Source: Clitopilus passeckerianus
Lineage: Eukaryota; Basidiomycota; Agaricomycetes; Agaricales; Entolomataceae
DNA length: 64,000 nucleotides
Assembly (NCBI GenBank): GCA_944990035.1
Contig: CALYLX010000083.1
Coordinates: 248,001 to 312,000, forward strand
Direction of reading: 5' to 3'
Shown: positions 1 to 11,473 of the stretch, one piece after another
How positions within the stretch are numbered: the first letter of the stretch is position 1
Layout of the letters: each line of letters starts with the position of its first letter
Position numbers and translations under genes: made by a program
Notes under the pieces: model-generated
Told to the model about the DNA's origin: nothing
Database searches by the model: none
What the model saw: the letters and a program-made list of their open reading frames with translations, nothing else

Positions 1-677
1 TCCGCCTCCGAGTGGAAATGTTTCCAGGGCTTTGAGTCCGACGGTAGTAGATGCAGTTTTGGATCGCGCCTCGACTGGAACTGATCGAATGTTTCCTCTT
101 GGGCTGGGCGCTTGCTTTTAGGGTGGTATTCGGTACGAACTGCATCGTTCTCCGGAGACAGTATTGAGTTGCTTTCAGACGTTCTGGAAGCTCCTTGAGC
201 TACTATGTCGAAGTAGAAACATAAGTCGGAGGCTGTTCATTCTAAGGGGCTATACTGACTTGGAATTGGTGGCTCTCTGAGAGCGGAATTGTTTGGTATC
301 TCGCTGTCTGTAGGCGGCTCCTGATTGATATCCCATGTAGATGGTGACGCGCCAAGATCTGCGACGCCAGTGCAACCATCTATATGTGCCGTTATTATAC
401 CTTCATAAAATAGAGAATCCGCCTCACCTGATATCTCGCTGTCTATTCGCCTTCGCTTCCTAGGACTCTGCAAATTTATCTGGAGAGCATGAAGGCGTGT
501 AGATTGCTCGCGATCTTCGTACTCCTTGTCCTTCTGCCTCCGAAGAACCTTCTGTGCGCAGTCGGGGACGTGTCGGCTGATCCACTGCGGCGTAACGATC
601 TTTCCACAATGCTCGCAGATGTATTTTGCGGGTTGAGATCTTGACGCTTGTATTGGCGGCTCAGGCTGGTTCTCCAT
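1..677 (-). pseudogene. Plavaka-like transposase, N-terminal part with internal stop
   Basis: The protein opens at 677 with a C2H2/C-type finger (CEHCGK, then H and C in SRHVPDC, residues about 21-40), followed by a basic stretch. After an in-frame TGA at 237-239 the same frame stays open to the window edge and reads VRTEYHPKSKRPAQ and later DPKLHLLPSDSKPW. A finger followed by an EYHP-type motif and a KPW segment is what I recall of the N-terminus of Plavaka transposases (CACTA-related DNA transposons of Basidiomycota). The catalytic domain would lie left of position 1. The stop could be removed by an unseen intron, but no GT-AG pair around it is obvious, so a decayed copy is more likely. 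Family assignment is from motif memory, not a search. Confidence 0.5.
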
Positions 678-905
678 TCAAGGCGGGGGATAGAGCATGG
701 GAAACAGGATATATTGGTCAGAGCCTACTTAATACACTGTATACTTGCGGATGACATGCATATTACGGGCGCTGTAATGAGGACGGTGGGATGTTGTTCA
801 CGGTAGCGGATGGTAGCAGTTATGACAGGTTACAATCTGGCCTCAAGTCCGAAACCCGAGAACAACCGAACCGCAACGGTCACAGCCACTGAAACAGGGC
901 ATTAA

Positions 906-2330
906 TCAAGGTTGTAACCCTCCGGGATTGGCTACGGTCCAGTCAGTACCCATCATGATCCCGGCCAAGACCCGAGGCCGATTATAACCACTTTTGGGTT
1001 TTTCCGACATGTTGGATCGTATGACCCTTCTTGGAGCAATAGTAGCACAAGTTGTTCTTTTTGTGGTGTTCTCTTTCCTCTTGGGTAAGGCAGCGTTTGG
1101 GTGGATCAGTGGTGAAACAATCAACATCCATAGCCATTGGGTCTCGGGCACCGGTAGGTGTTTTGTAAGCACCTTTGACCATATCAGATGTCTTGATGAT
1201 ACGGGTATGTCCCATGATTGTCTTGGCACGTCGCCAGTTGTTGTCAAACTGGATGGCTTTCTTGACCCAATCGTCGAATGTTGTAGGAGGGGAATCAGAA
1301 AAGAGAATTTTCTCTCGGAGTTTGGGGGTAAGTCCTTCCATGAAGATCTCGATCTTTGCAGTGTCACCACTGAGATCGGTTCGTGCAAGAATATTCTTGA
1401 AGACGGTGACAAATTCGTCAGCTGTCCCATCCTGTCGTAAGGCTTTGAGTTGGAGAAGTGCGGCAGCTTTGTCGTCGGTAGGGGAAAAGGCTTCTTTGAA
1501 TTGGTGGATAAACTCAACATAGGTGGCTTTCCTTTCAGCTGCTGAGTATTTATCGTGAAATTCTAATCCCCATGCTGCTGCAGTTCCTTCTTTGAGGAAG
1601 GATAGGGCGATGCGAATCTTCTTGTCATCTTCGAGTTGGATGAGGTTGTTTAGGATGAGGTAGTCTTCAAGTTCCTGAATGAACTTTCTGGTCTTGGATC
1701 GGTCTCTGGAGAACGTTTGGGGTTTGGCTCCAATGTCCTTCTTGTTGTTGTTGTCTTGTGACATTTCGTAGTCGAAATCGAAATCGGTCTCTGGTTCAAT
1801 TGTTTCTGCACTGGGGCGCTCCTCTGGCTCAGCTGTGGGGCTCTCCTCTAGCTGTTGTTGTACTTGGTGTTCTTCTTCTTCCTCTTCGGGCAAGACAGAA
1901 GCACTGGTAGACGGGACTAGTGATGGGTTACTGGATATTGCTGTGGGTAACAGTGCGAAGCGTCGCTGTTCCTCCTCGTCTACTTCAATGTCATGTTCTC
2001 GTTGAGCTTGGACAATAGCAGGGGTCTTATGAGGTCGTTCAGGAGTAGGGAAGTCTAGAGTGTGGAAGTGTCTCTTTTCAACAGCAACGGTGGTGAATGT
2101 GAATCTGCCAAGGGAAAGAGAGGCGTAGCACCAGCGGTTATTGTTGGGATTAAAGCCGCAGTAGTTTCCGTTGGTGAACTTGTAGATGTTGTTGGTTCCT
2201 TCTACTAGAGTGGTATTTCGTGGCGGGTGGTCTGCCCTGTGTACGACCGTGGTGACTGAGTGATAGCCGCAATGGCAATCGGCCTGTTGCGTGCTTCTGC
2301 TGTGTTGTCGTGGGGTGGGCTTGCGCTAAC
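906..2330 (-). pseudogene. Ty3/gypsy-type Gag fragment, no Pol
   Basis: A long open frame on the minus strand encodes an acidic N-terminal stretch (EEEEEE), then a typical retrotransposon Gag capsid region with FIQELEDYLILNN, WGLEFHDKY and LRQDGTADEF, and a zinc knuckle at its end (CYYCSKKGH). The knuckle should be CX2CX4HX4C, but the last Cys position reads Val, and the frame shifts one base just after it; sequence downstream in the shifted frame runs to 906. No protease, reverse transcriptase or integrase follows, so the element is truncated. The frame is open upstream of residue EEEEEE to about 2330, so the true start is uncertain; a first in-frame ATG (MSQDNNN) lies inside. Confidence 0.75.
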
Positions 2331-2436
2331 AATGAGCGGGCCTTCTGAACAGCTTGACCTTTTGTTAAGGCAGAGCCTAACAACTTAGGTAATACTGTTT
2401 ACGCTCGATGTCTTTGATAAACAAAGACAGAGATTT

Positions 2437-2917
2437 GTCAGCAGCTGCGGCTGTACTGACGACCTGGTAAGATTGACGAGGCAAGGGACTTAAAGGCGAA
2501 GTAGAGAACTAAGCAGTTAGGTAGATTGCCTAGGTCAAGCTGAGGAGCCTTGACCAAATGGTACAGGTTTATATACCTATCTAGTAGTTCTAAATATAGC
2601 GCATGCGCAGCATGCTGAGTAAGTAATGAGTCATGCGCAGCATGGTGAGTAAGTACATGAGTCAGAAAGAGTCAGATAAGATATAAGTCTCTCACGATCG
2701 TGAGAGATGCGGAGTAAGCATGGAAAAAGATGAAGAATGCGCAGTGATGTGCAGCATATGTGCGTAATCGTGCATAGGTAAGCGGGCCGGGGTATGTAAG
2801 GAGAAACATGTAAGCAAAATCATAACAGTCTGTGCATAGTTCTTTGTAGTAGTATAAAAGTTGTAGGTAGTACATTGCGCATAATTCAAGTATTCGATAG
2901 CACAGATTTGGTATCAC
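2437..2917 (-). repeat. Putative LTR of the Gag element
   Basis: Read on the minus strand this block starts TGTGATACC and ends GCTGACA, the usual TG...CA ends, and contains GGTATATAAACC (about 2567-2578), a TATA box pointing toward the Gag frame. It also holds two imperfect copies of a 32-bp unit (CATGCGCAGCATG followed by TGAGTAAGTA) at about 2602-2665, as found in LTR enhancers. No second LTR copy is present to confirm the borders and no clear tRNA primer site follows, so the ends are a guess. Confidence 0.35.
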
Positions 2918-3033
2918 AACTGCGGGTGTGCTACTTAGATTTGAGACTGTGCGACTGCTTCGATTGCGAGACTTGTATTAGTTTTTTAATCATTGGTTAC
3001 TGAGGGATCTTAGAATTGAAATATATTCAATTT

Positions 3034-3053
3034 CACACACACACACACACACA
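3034..3053. repeat. (CA)n microsatellite
   Basis: About ten uninterrupted CA units lie between the putative LTR and the Tnp2-like remnant. Seen directly in the sequence. Confidence 0.9.
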
Positions 3054-3187
3054 TTTACATCGCTACTTAAGGGTATCCCGGTGTCTAAGAGTGCTATCTA
3101 CACGAAGCCCACGAATTCGAAGTAGTTAGTATCGAGTTTGTTGATTAGTGAAGTCGGATTAGTTCGATTTCCGCTATAATACAGACC

Positions 3188-4953
3188 CGCCACTGACCTC
3201 TTCACTAGTGTCTGAATCCCAGGAAGCCATGCAACCACGCACTATGTACCTCTGGACCGTTCTCAATTCCCTGGCACCCAACGACCTCCTTATTACAATC
3301 CGACCTCTCTTCCCCTTCGGAATCATGATAGGTTTCTCCAACAAGTGTCAGAAGTTGATTTTGCACCAAACGCGGCTGCGTCAGGACGACTTGCCACACA
3401 ATATGGAATCAAGGGTGTCCCACTCCATTTCGCATTGACTTCTCTGGACTTTCCGACTTCGTTCCCATACGATTTCATGCATCTGATATGGGCCAATCTT
3501 CTTCTCAACCTAATTCTCCTTTGGACTGGACACTTCAAAGATATAGACCATGAACACGAAGACTACGTTTTGTCCCCCTCAGTCTGGGAAGCCATTGGCG
3601 AAGCGACTGCTTGAGCTGGAGACACCCTTCCATCGTCATATGGTGCACGTGTACCCAACCTGGCCTCCGAGAAGGCCCACATGACGGCTGAAAGCTATTC
3701 AATCTGGACTTTCTAAATCTCCCCGACCCTGCTGCATGGCCGCTTTAAGAATCACCAGGTCTATCTTCATTTTGTTGAGCTCGTCTGCCTCCTCCTCCTC
3801 TGTTTAGAGTTTGAGATTACCAAAACCCAGATTGATGATCTTGAATGTGGCTTTGTAGAATGGGTTAAAGAATATGAATGGTAGATAATTCATATATTAT
3901 TTTCTGTTTGAATCAGGCTGACTTTTCAATAGGATATACTATAAATTTGATTCTCTCCGTGCTGCCTGTTGTCCAGTAACAGTCCATGCACTTCTTCACA
4001 TCGCTCCAAGCATAAGAGCCATGGGTCCAGTCTGTGCATATTGGGCCTTTCCAATGGAGCGTTTTTGCGGAGACGTTCTACGCAACATTCGGAGTCGTCG
4101 TTACCCCTACATCAGTATCAACCGTTACGTGACCTCAAGAGCTCACCTTGCCCAAGTCAAAAATCTATATAATCTTCATGATGTTCTCGACCTCTGAAGG
4201 AAAAAATCAACTGACCATGAACACCTATACCCTGGTTGTAAGCTGGAATTGTATGATCATCTGAATACTGATGCTGACTTTGGTGTTATCAGATCCTCTG
4301 TTTATTCTGTCAGAGAAAAACAAACATGCGGCAAAGCTCATTGACCTCAACCTTTGGAAACCGCTAAAAGCAATGCTGGGCACTCATTTTGAGACAACGG
4401 CAACCACCTTCCGAACTGCAATTCTGCGTGAGATGCAACTGACTCAGTATGAACGTGTCCGACGTTTAGAAGGTGGAGACACTATGCATGCAAGCGAGCT
4501 CATGTATTCTCTTCCAGATAGTCGTGATATGACGTTTGTTCGTGTAAGAACTTCATTTTCCCCTCTTAGAAGTCATGAACTCATAATCTTTCTTCTCAGT
4601 ATCATTTACTTGTTGATAAATATGCACGTAATAGGACACAAACACCTGAATATGAAGAACAGGAGAACTTTGGCCAGCTTCTTTGAGCCCTTGTCGTCCC
4701 TGTCCCAGCAATAACAAGGCATAACATTCCGGAAAGTACTGTGCTCTATGCGGTGATCAAACCGGTCAAGGTGCTACGAATGCTCGAAAGCCCGATTCCA
4801 GTTCTGTTGTACAAGCAATATGACTCAGTCCAGCTTGTTCATCTCAACCAGATCAAGGGCGTTGTTGGTCGGATTCCCTGTGAAGGAGGCATTTGGGCCA
4901 TTGTGGATCGAAGTACGAACTTGGCATTTTCCCTTACCACGGAACAGGCGTAG
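3188..4953 (+). pseudogene. Decayed Tnp2/CACTA-like transposase
   Basis: Conserved blocks of a fungal Tnp2-type (En/Spm, CACTA) DDE transposase occur in order but in several frames. The first block reads HATTHYVPLDRS, then YGIKGVPL, SFPYDFMHLIW, WTGHFKD and WEAIGEATA, ending at a stop at 3614. A second, at about 3990-4190, reads GPVCAYWAFPMERF-like sequence and YISINRYVTS. A third, at 4271-4714, includes MHASELMYS-like sequence, and a fourth, at 4741-4953, ends IWAIVDRSTNLAF, the usual C-terminal motif. Stops and shifts between the blocks show it is dead. The order and spacing match one collapsed gene of about 1.8 kb lacking its N-terminal part. Confidence 0.7.
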
Positions 4954-6187
4954 GACACTAATCATTATCAAATATTTACATTGTGTAGTAGTATTAGATC
5001 CATTTCATCCAGCAACTAAAAATACCAGTGCACGCTACTTATACCAACTGACTCAAATAGAGATCTATGATTTTCAACAGAGCACGCTTGGAAACTACTA
5101 GTCGAAATTCAGTGTGCAATAAGACAATGAATTTCGCCTCCTTACATTGCATTGAAATGCGAGGGGTCAAATTTAGTTTTAGCCGCAGAAACGATGAATA
5201 AGCAAACATTGAAAAAGGCAAGGAAATTCACCGGGGAGAATTCCTGACCTTTTGCGTCAAAATTAGATGTTGCCTGAGTAGGCAGGTAGAGTTCTTTTGC
5301 CCTGGCAGAGATTCATATTATTGAAGGCAGTCAGGAATACTCTGATTGAAGGCATCATCATGTATTCAGAATATATTTGTTAACTTCCAAGTCTGAGCCT
5401 CATCGACTGGCGGTCTTGATTTCTGCTAAGTCCTTCGGCGATCACCGACATCACGTGCTTTGACAATACTTGTCGCGTCGCTGTTGGACTTGTTCCGAGT
5501 CTTCCTCCTTCTCCTCCTGCTCGGTTGTCCTCTGCTGGCTGCGGGTACCCTCATAGGAAAACGAACGGCCTCATACCGTTTGGTAAGTTACCCTACTTAT
5601 CTACTCATGCTCCTCCAACTCAGACTAAACTGAAGAGGTTTTCAGAACCAGGGAGTATCGTTGGACCGCACAGCACTGAAGGACCAATATTCATTTGCGA
5701 GTCCAGGAAGGAGTCGGAACTACCCAATGGAAGGGCCTCCTGTGAGTGCATGCCCATTTTACTTGACCTTTTATTGACCGTCCTCCAAACCGGCTCTCAC
5801 AGGATCCCCTCATTGGATTTTCCTTAACCAAATGTATTACTCTACAGCCTTCTAGATATGATCGTGTATTGTAGCGTAGTTTGGAATAAAAGGGTTTTCC
5901 AAATATTCAATAGACCGAAATAACGCCAGCTGGCAACTGAAAGCGGCTCAAAATATCTGACTAGAGAATGACTAGCATCTTGACCGAGATCTGACTCTGT
6001 CTTGACCATTCACTGACCGTTGGCGTCTGAAGCGGAATCAATCGGAATCAGGGTCATCAGTTATGAGAGTTACTAACGGAAATATAGTCATTATTCTAGT
6101 CAGTACGAAGTATCAAAAAACGACATTTTACAACCATCAGTCAATCACGACCGTCCAGTGACCAAGCACTGACTTTTCCTTTTTACT
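4954..6187. other. Non-coding stretch, no supported gene
   Basis: I see no recognisable protein or RNA. A 100-residue open frame at 5525-5827 has a plausible exon look (a gtaagt donor follows CCGTTTG at about 5582) but no family resemblance. The stretch lies between two fragment-rich blocks and may be old transposon debris. Confidence 0.5.
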
Positions 6188-6753
6188 AAGCATCACCGCC
6201 GAGAGCTAGTTTGGAGCGATGTCCAGTCCATCAACTCGTCTTGCAGTTCGCTCTCCTCTCTCCTCTCTCGGCTCTGTGATCCTCAGTCTCTTTGGTGAGG
6301 ATGGTCTCGGGGACCCTCCATATGCAGCTGCTAACACCTCTTCGGCAGTAATGGAGATGGCTCCGAAGAGGATCACTGTGGCTTGAAGGATAACGGATTC
6401 CTACGCTCTTATGCCTCCCGGTTCTGGTTTGTTTCGTTTTATTCTACATTCTACTTACAAGCTATACATGATCTAGGGACGTTGGCACATCTCACCTAGG
6501 ACATTTTCCCAATGTGCTACATTTCAATTTTTCTTTGATATCGGCATCCGCACGTACTGGTTGCCATATGTTATGTAGCCATATACGATTCATAATATCA
6601 TTCTTTGGTAATGTTACACCCGGTGAAGTCTGTCGCAGTCCGGTCCAGAACGGAAAATACTGTAAATTTTGTATTCATTCTCTGTCAAGCAAGATCTTTC
6701 CAGCATTATTAGAGTAGAGACGGAATGGGGTTGTCTAGGTGGAGACAATGAGA
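6188..6753 (+). pseudogene. Kinase/Hsp20 chimeric fragment
   Basis: Bases 6188-6354 match the kinase exon at about 17198-17358 (shared text includes TTTGGAGCGATGTC and CTCTTCGGCAGTAATGG). Bases 6354-6753 match the last codons and 3' flank of the Hsp20 gene at 22940-23357 (shared text includes AAGAGGATCACTGTGG and CCGGTCCAGAACGGAAAATA). The switch occurs within a base or two of 6354. Reading from about 6274, the kinase frame VILSLFGEDG passes through the junction into the Hsp20 C-terminus MAPKRITVA and its stop without a break. Further upstream a 7-base expansion in a CTCTC run breaks the frame. No start codon or kinase catalytic domain is included, so it is not a working gene. Confidence 0.85.
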
Positions 6754-6765
6754 TTTTCCATGGTG

Positions 6766-8194
6766 GCTAGAATGACGACGAACCTGCTTCAACTCTGTAA
6801 CATTGATTCCGTGCTGGGGAAGGAGAGGGCGTTTCATGTCTTCAGATTTGAGAGGCTTTCTCTCTAGTACCAGAGCCTTATAAGATTGTTTATTCTCGTC
6901 ATCGGGCCACTTACCTTCGTATTCGCTGGTGGAAGACACGATGTATGCCTGGAGCATGATTGGCCGATCACAGATAAGGATTTCATCACACCTATTTGGA
7001 GGGCTTAGCGTACAGGTTCGTCAATTAGGGTGCGATTTGGTTACCCAAGGGACCCCAGATCTACGACTGGTAGGAATTGGTCGGTGTCTATACGAGTTCC
7101 ATCGACGACGCCTGTGGCTAAGTCAGGCACTGCATTGTGGAAGGTTGATCTCAAATAAAATGCGTACACAATGCGAAACGCTGGGAATGTTGCTGCTTAT
7201 TGAGGATAGCGATGCCATCTGTTTCCATCGGCAGCTCTTCCTGAAGAGTGAAAATAGAGTCAGCTTCGGCGTCCGCAAAGATTGCGACATGTTTCGGCTA
7301 CGCGAGAGTTAGCCGGGAATGAGTGGGATGTAACTGGCTGGGGATGCGTACCTCGACGATGGCATTTAGACCATCAGGTGACAATATTCCGCCGGCTTTC
7401 TCTTTGACAGTTGAGAATCCAATCCTGGAATATGAGTAAGTGCCAAGCGTCAAGTGCGTAGCTTTCCAATCCAGTACTCGCTGTGCCACATAATGTCCTG
7501 GCGTCTGGCGACTAAAAAAGATGACATTAATATCAGCTCAACGAAGGGGAATTTGTTGTGCCTGCTACCTCCAGGTTGAAATGCAAGTTTCTGAAATTTA
7601 CGGATATGGCGAAGGCGCTCTCAGTAAGAGGCCGTCTCAATAAGTTGAATTTGAGCTCGCACCTTCCACACTATTGGAGGCCATGGCTGCCGGGACGGTG
7701 CCCTTCTAGGAGGGGTTAGAGTGAAAACAACCTATAAAATCAGCAAGTAACACGTGTGTGATCGCCAGTTGGCATACACACATTAACAGTCGCCTTCAAT
7801 TTTTTTCTCGCAATGTCTACGGCGGTGAAAATGACGAGACGCCTTGTGATCGATTTGGGACTGACAGCAACCTGAGGAGCTGCCGCATCTTCATCACTGT
7901 TCCTGTAGTTTAGCGCTGGGTCACGTAAGATTCGACCGTTTACCTCGATAGCGCGCCTTCTGGTTTCTCCATATTCCCTTGCTTACTTCGTTGAGCAGTG
8001 TCTTCTATCTGCTTGACCAGTTCCCTCCATTTCGCCTCGTCGAATATCTGGCCAGCGGTGGAATCTGTACCGTTAGCAATAATTGTAACATTGTACGTGG
8101 TCTGCGTGACCGCTAGATCACCAGTACTGGTGAGGGCTGTATTCTCGATGCTGAACTGCTGTGCATTGGCAAATGGCTCGGAAGGAGGTTCCAT
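6766..8194 (-). CDS. Hypothetical multi-exon protein, family not recognised
   Basis: An ATG at 8194 opens MEPPSEPFANAQQFSIE and runs to a donor at 7944; an intron of about 40 bases joins in phase to NSDEDAAAPQVAVSP. Further exon-like blocks on the same strand read ITRRLVIFTAVDIARKKLK, VVFTLTPPRRAPSR, GHYVAQRVLDWKATHL, IFADAEADSIFTLQEEL, TGVVDGTRIDTDQFLP and DEILICDRPIMLQAYIV, most joined by GT-AG introns with matching phase. One join (near 7500-7680) I could not resolve. There is no signal peptide and I recognise no domain. The 3' end runs into the kinase/Hsp20 chimera at 6753, so the native C-terminus may have been lost. Confidence 0.55.
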
Positions 8195-9539
8195 CAGTAT
8201 CAAGTATGGTAAGACTGGGAAGGAGGGGGGCTAAGGTTGACTGAGTGTTTATAGACGATCGCCGTTGAAGAGGAGACCAATTGAACCTTCCATCGATTCC
8301 GACAATCGATAACTGAAGCGCCCATCTGGGTCCAGCGCTAAAGGGACACGTGTGCTTGCTTTGATGAAGACTTAATGAAGAAGTAGATCAGATGAAGGTC
8401 CTGCTTCGGCTAGCCAAACAAGTTCTTGCGCCTGGGCCACTGACATTCAGAATGTTCTCATGACTCATTAATCACTGATATATACTCACTCATGGATAGA
8501 CCCGAGTCACTGTTGGGAAGGCTAGAAGCAGCGACTATCATGACATGAGCGTCTGGATACCTAAATGAGGGGGGCAGCGTGATTAGACCCTTGTACGTAG
8601 TCCCGAGAAATGGAGGAAAGGCGGAAATAGGCTTCGCGTTGGTTTTCCGCATGTCTGATATATTTGATACGCGCACCAATAGGCATAGATTGCCATGAGG
8701 CTAGTGATGAACGATCGAGTAATCTACGATCAGTAGATTGTATTAACGCACTAGCACTGTTGGGAAAACCTGGTCCACGTGAAAGGGCTGGCTGGAATGC
8801 ATTGCTGAGAGAAAGAAAAAGCGGTAGACAATCAAGACTTCGTGGGAGCTGAGTGTAAGCGCGTGTCATGTTCCCCTAGATTGTAATCTGGTGAGGACCG
8901 CGTTCACGTATGTCCAGAATAAATACCGGCTCATTCTATCCGAGATGCCGAAATGACGGGCTGGCGCCTGTTATCGGGGGTAAGAAAAAGCGCCCAGGGT
9001 CCCGCCTTGTCCTTAACCATCACAGTCATTGAGACTACGGTGAGCCACCTCCGATGAATTATGATCTTGGGGACCCTATTTGCTCGCGAACGGGGATGAT
9101 GTTCTCTCTACAATAGAATCGCATAGTTATGCAACCAGCTTACAAGAATTTATATACTCAAGGGCGCCCCCGCCGCCAAGCGTAATAGGCTCTGAATTGT
9201 TGAAGCCCCCAAGGCGATGTTGAAGCAGCTGCACAGGTTTCTAAGTCACGGAGCTTTCCAATCTGTTACAAGGCTAAAAATCATGCATGCCAGCCCAGAA
9301 GCACAATTTAAGCCACCCGACCCTTTCTTGGCTTTCGTAAGTCATTGCATGTCGATCTGCGCTTACTGGGAATGTGCGTCTATTCCGTGCTGCATCCAGG
9401 CAGATGAATTTGTTTCCCGAACACTCCGGGCAAGCCTTCTTCGCTTCCAGGCATATACTTAAAATGCGTATATATTCTCTTATCCCCTGCCTATGTAACA
9501 TTGCAGCCGCCTACTTTCGTAGGTTGCCCACTACCCAGC
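8195..9539. other. Intergenic, no supported gene
   Basis: Short open frames overlap here on both strands, but none resembles a known protein or forms a convincing exon chain. The stretch contains the divergent upstream regions of the unknown minus-strand gene on the left and the secreted protein gene on the right. Confidence 0.5.
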
Positions 9540-11473
9540 ATGCGTGTACACTTTTTCTTAACCACTGTTTCCCTCAACGTCTTCGTCGCCTCCTACGCTC
9601 TTCCCCCCCGATTGCCTACGGCAAAACTCTCAAGGAATAAACTGACTCTTATACCACGTCAGGGGAACGGGCAATCTTGTAGCTGCTCGACTATTGCGTC
9701 TGGTTGTTCAGGATGTTCCGTCGATCAGATATGCTGCCTGGCGGGCGACGTTTGCTATAAGTAAGATAGCTCAGTTCATGCCAACTATTACGTTGTTTAA
9801 GATATATTATAGCATAGGTTCCCAGCAAGGGCCAATTTTCAACCAGGATGCATGCTGCACTGGAAACGCCTGTAACGGAGCGGCCCCTCTTCCAAGTTCT
9901 TCCAGTACTACCGATGCAGAAACGAGTATACCTTCTTCTACACCTACTGTACCCATCCCCTCGTCGACGTCAAGCACATCCACTCCTGAATCCTCCAACA
10001 CCTCTAGTTCAGCATCGTCTGTTCCCACTGCCCCTGTGGCAGCACATAGTGAGCCGAAAACTGGTGCGATCGTCGGTGGTGCAGTAGGTGGAGCCGCTGC
10101 TGTTGGGGCAGGCATCCTGGCCTTTTTGACGGCGGAGCACCTAGGATATATCTTCGGAGTATTGGTGAGTGAAACCTTTTGACTGGGAGTCAGTAAATCT
10201 AACGAAAATATCAAGGCCGCTGCGTTGCTTGGTCTCTTCATCTTCAGATCCAGGCGGTTGGTATTCTCCGTCGATGAGGATGTCGGCCAAACACAGGTCA
10301 GTTTTTTTTATATGCTCGACCTGCCTACGACGTATGACACACCGCAATTTAGATATCCCTGTTTCTTACTCCTCATAAGAAGCTCGTTGATACCGCACTG
10401 GATGCCACAGAGAAGATACTCGTGTGGAAGGTATGTACACACTCTGGTTACTTTCTAAATTGGGAGCTCAAACCTCAGTCAATAGGTATTTGACATTGGG
10501 CATGCACGTAAGTCAACTGATCACCATGATTGTATTCTTGTTTCTCACTGGCGTGAAGAACGGCACTTCGACATAACTGTTCCTTGCACGTAAGTTGACT
10601 CGAATGCTTCATGGAAATGATCTCACGACGCTTTAGCTACGGAGAGGGTATTCCTGAAATTGGATTCGGAACCATTGAAGACAAGGAGACCTATGTGAGG
10701 TGCTCAGACTTCAGCCCCGCACCGGTAAGGCTTCTTTAGACACGATTCAGTCAGAAAGGCAAATCTTATTCTTGAAACAGACCTATTTGGACGAAGAAGG
10801 GTGGCACCCAGATGACGAAAAGGATAGGGAACAACAACCAGAACCCAAGCCAAAGAAGGTCCAGCGTCCCAAGCTGCACGCTAGAAATCGCAGTGGGCTT
10901 GGTAGTAGGATTGCCGTTGGTGAGTTGGCTCTCCCTCTTTCACATCATGGAGTTCTCAGCTATCGCCTAGGTACGATCGATGAAGGGGGCATGAACCCGT
11001 TCTTGCTTCTCGAAAGTTCTTTGTTTGGGTGAGTGTATTTAAACTCTACTTGGTCCCTTGCTGATTTTGTTTACAGCGAAGGCTCTGAATATCAAGCCGA
11101 AGGAGAACTCTACCTGCATATCTTTAGGAGCAATGGATATACCGGTGAGAAGATCCTCTTTTCCCGTTCGGTTTTCGACTGACTGGGTCAACAGCTGGTA
11201 AATATGGTGACGCGATCGCGAAGGCCATCGAGGGGGATAGACTGACACCTGAGGACGGGATCCGAATCCAAGGCCTTCGCCCGGTAAGCGTTCTTTGCGT
11301 CGCATCTTTGTCACTATCATTAACCCACGCTCCAGCTCACCTCTTGGCATATTCGCTCCGCGGGCAACGGGAAGCTCAAGCTGGAGGTGGTAGCAAATCG
11401 AAAGGAAGATGTCAAGAAATATAAACACGAATGCAAGATTACGAAAGCGGCGAAAGCACCGAAGCTCGAATGA
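9540..11473 (+). CDS. Predicted single-pass membrane protein with Cys-rich ectodomain, unknown family
   Basis: The ATG at 9540 starts a signal peptide (MRVHFFLTTVSLNVFVASYA). A Cys-rich segment follows (CSCSTIASGCSGCSVDQICC), and after an intron at 9761-9812 more Cys (DACCTGNACNG), a Ser/Thr/Pro-rich linker and a Gly/Ala-rich membrane segment (GAIVGGAVGG) ending before RSRR. Nine or so short exons then encode a cytoplasmic part with VFDIGHAQRHFDI, EIGFGTIEDKETYVR, a Lys/Pro/Glu-rich patch, ELYLHIFRSNGY and LTSWHIRSAGNGKLK, ending at TGA 11471-11473. Phases fit at each join I checked. The first membrane-side intron is ambiguous (donor near 10084 or 10165). It may be two genes, but no second start is convincing. 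Part of its last two exons is duplicated at 27944-28174. Confidence 0.6.

Noticed and set aside
2602..2665. Two 32-bp direct repeats considered as a CRISPR-like array
   Set aside because: Only two adjacent imperfect copies without spacers, inside a probable LTR of a eukaryotic genome.
2850..2925. TATAAAAG followed by TTTGGTATCACA on the plus strand, like an LTR end and tRNA primer site
   Set aside because: The only Gag frame nearby is on the minus strand, and the same bases serve better as the start (TGTGATACC) of a minus-strand LTR.
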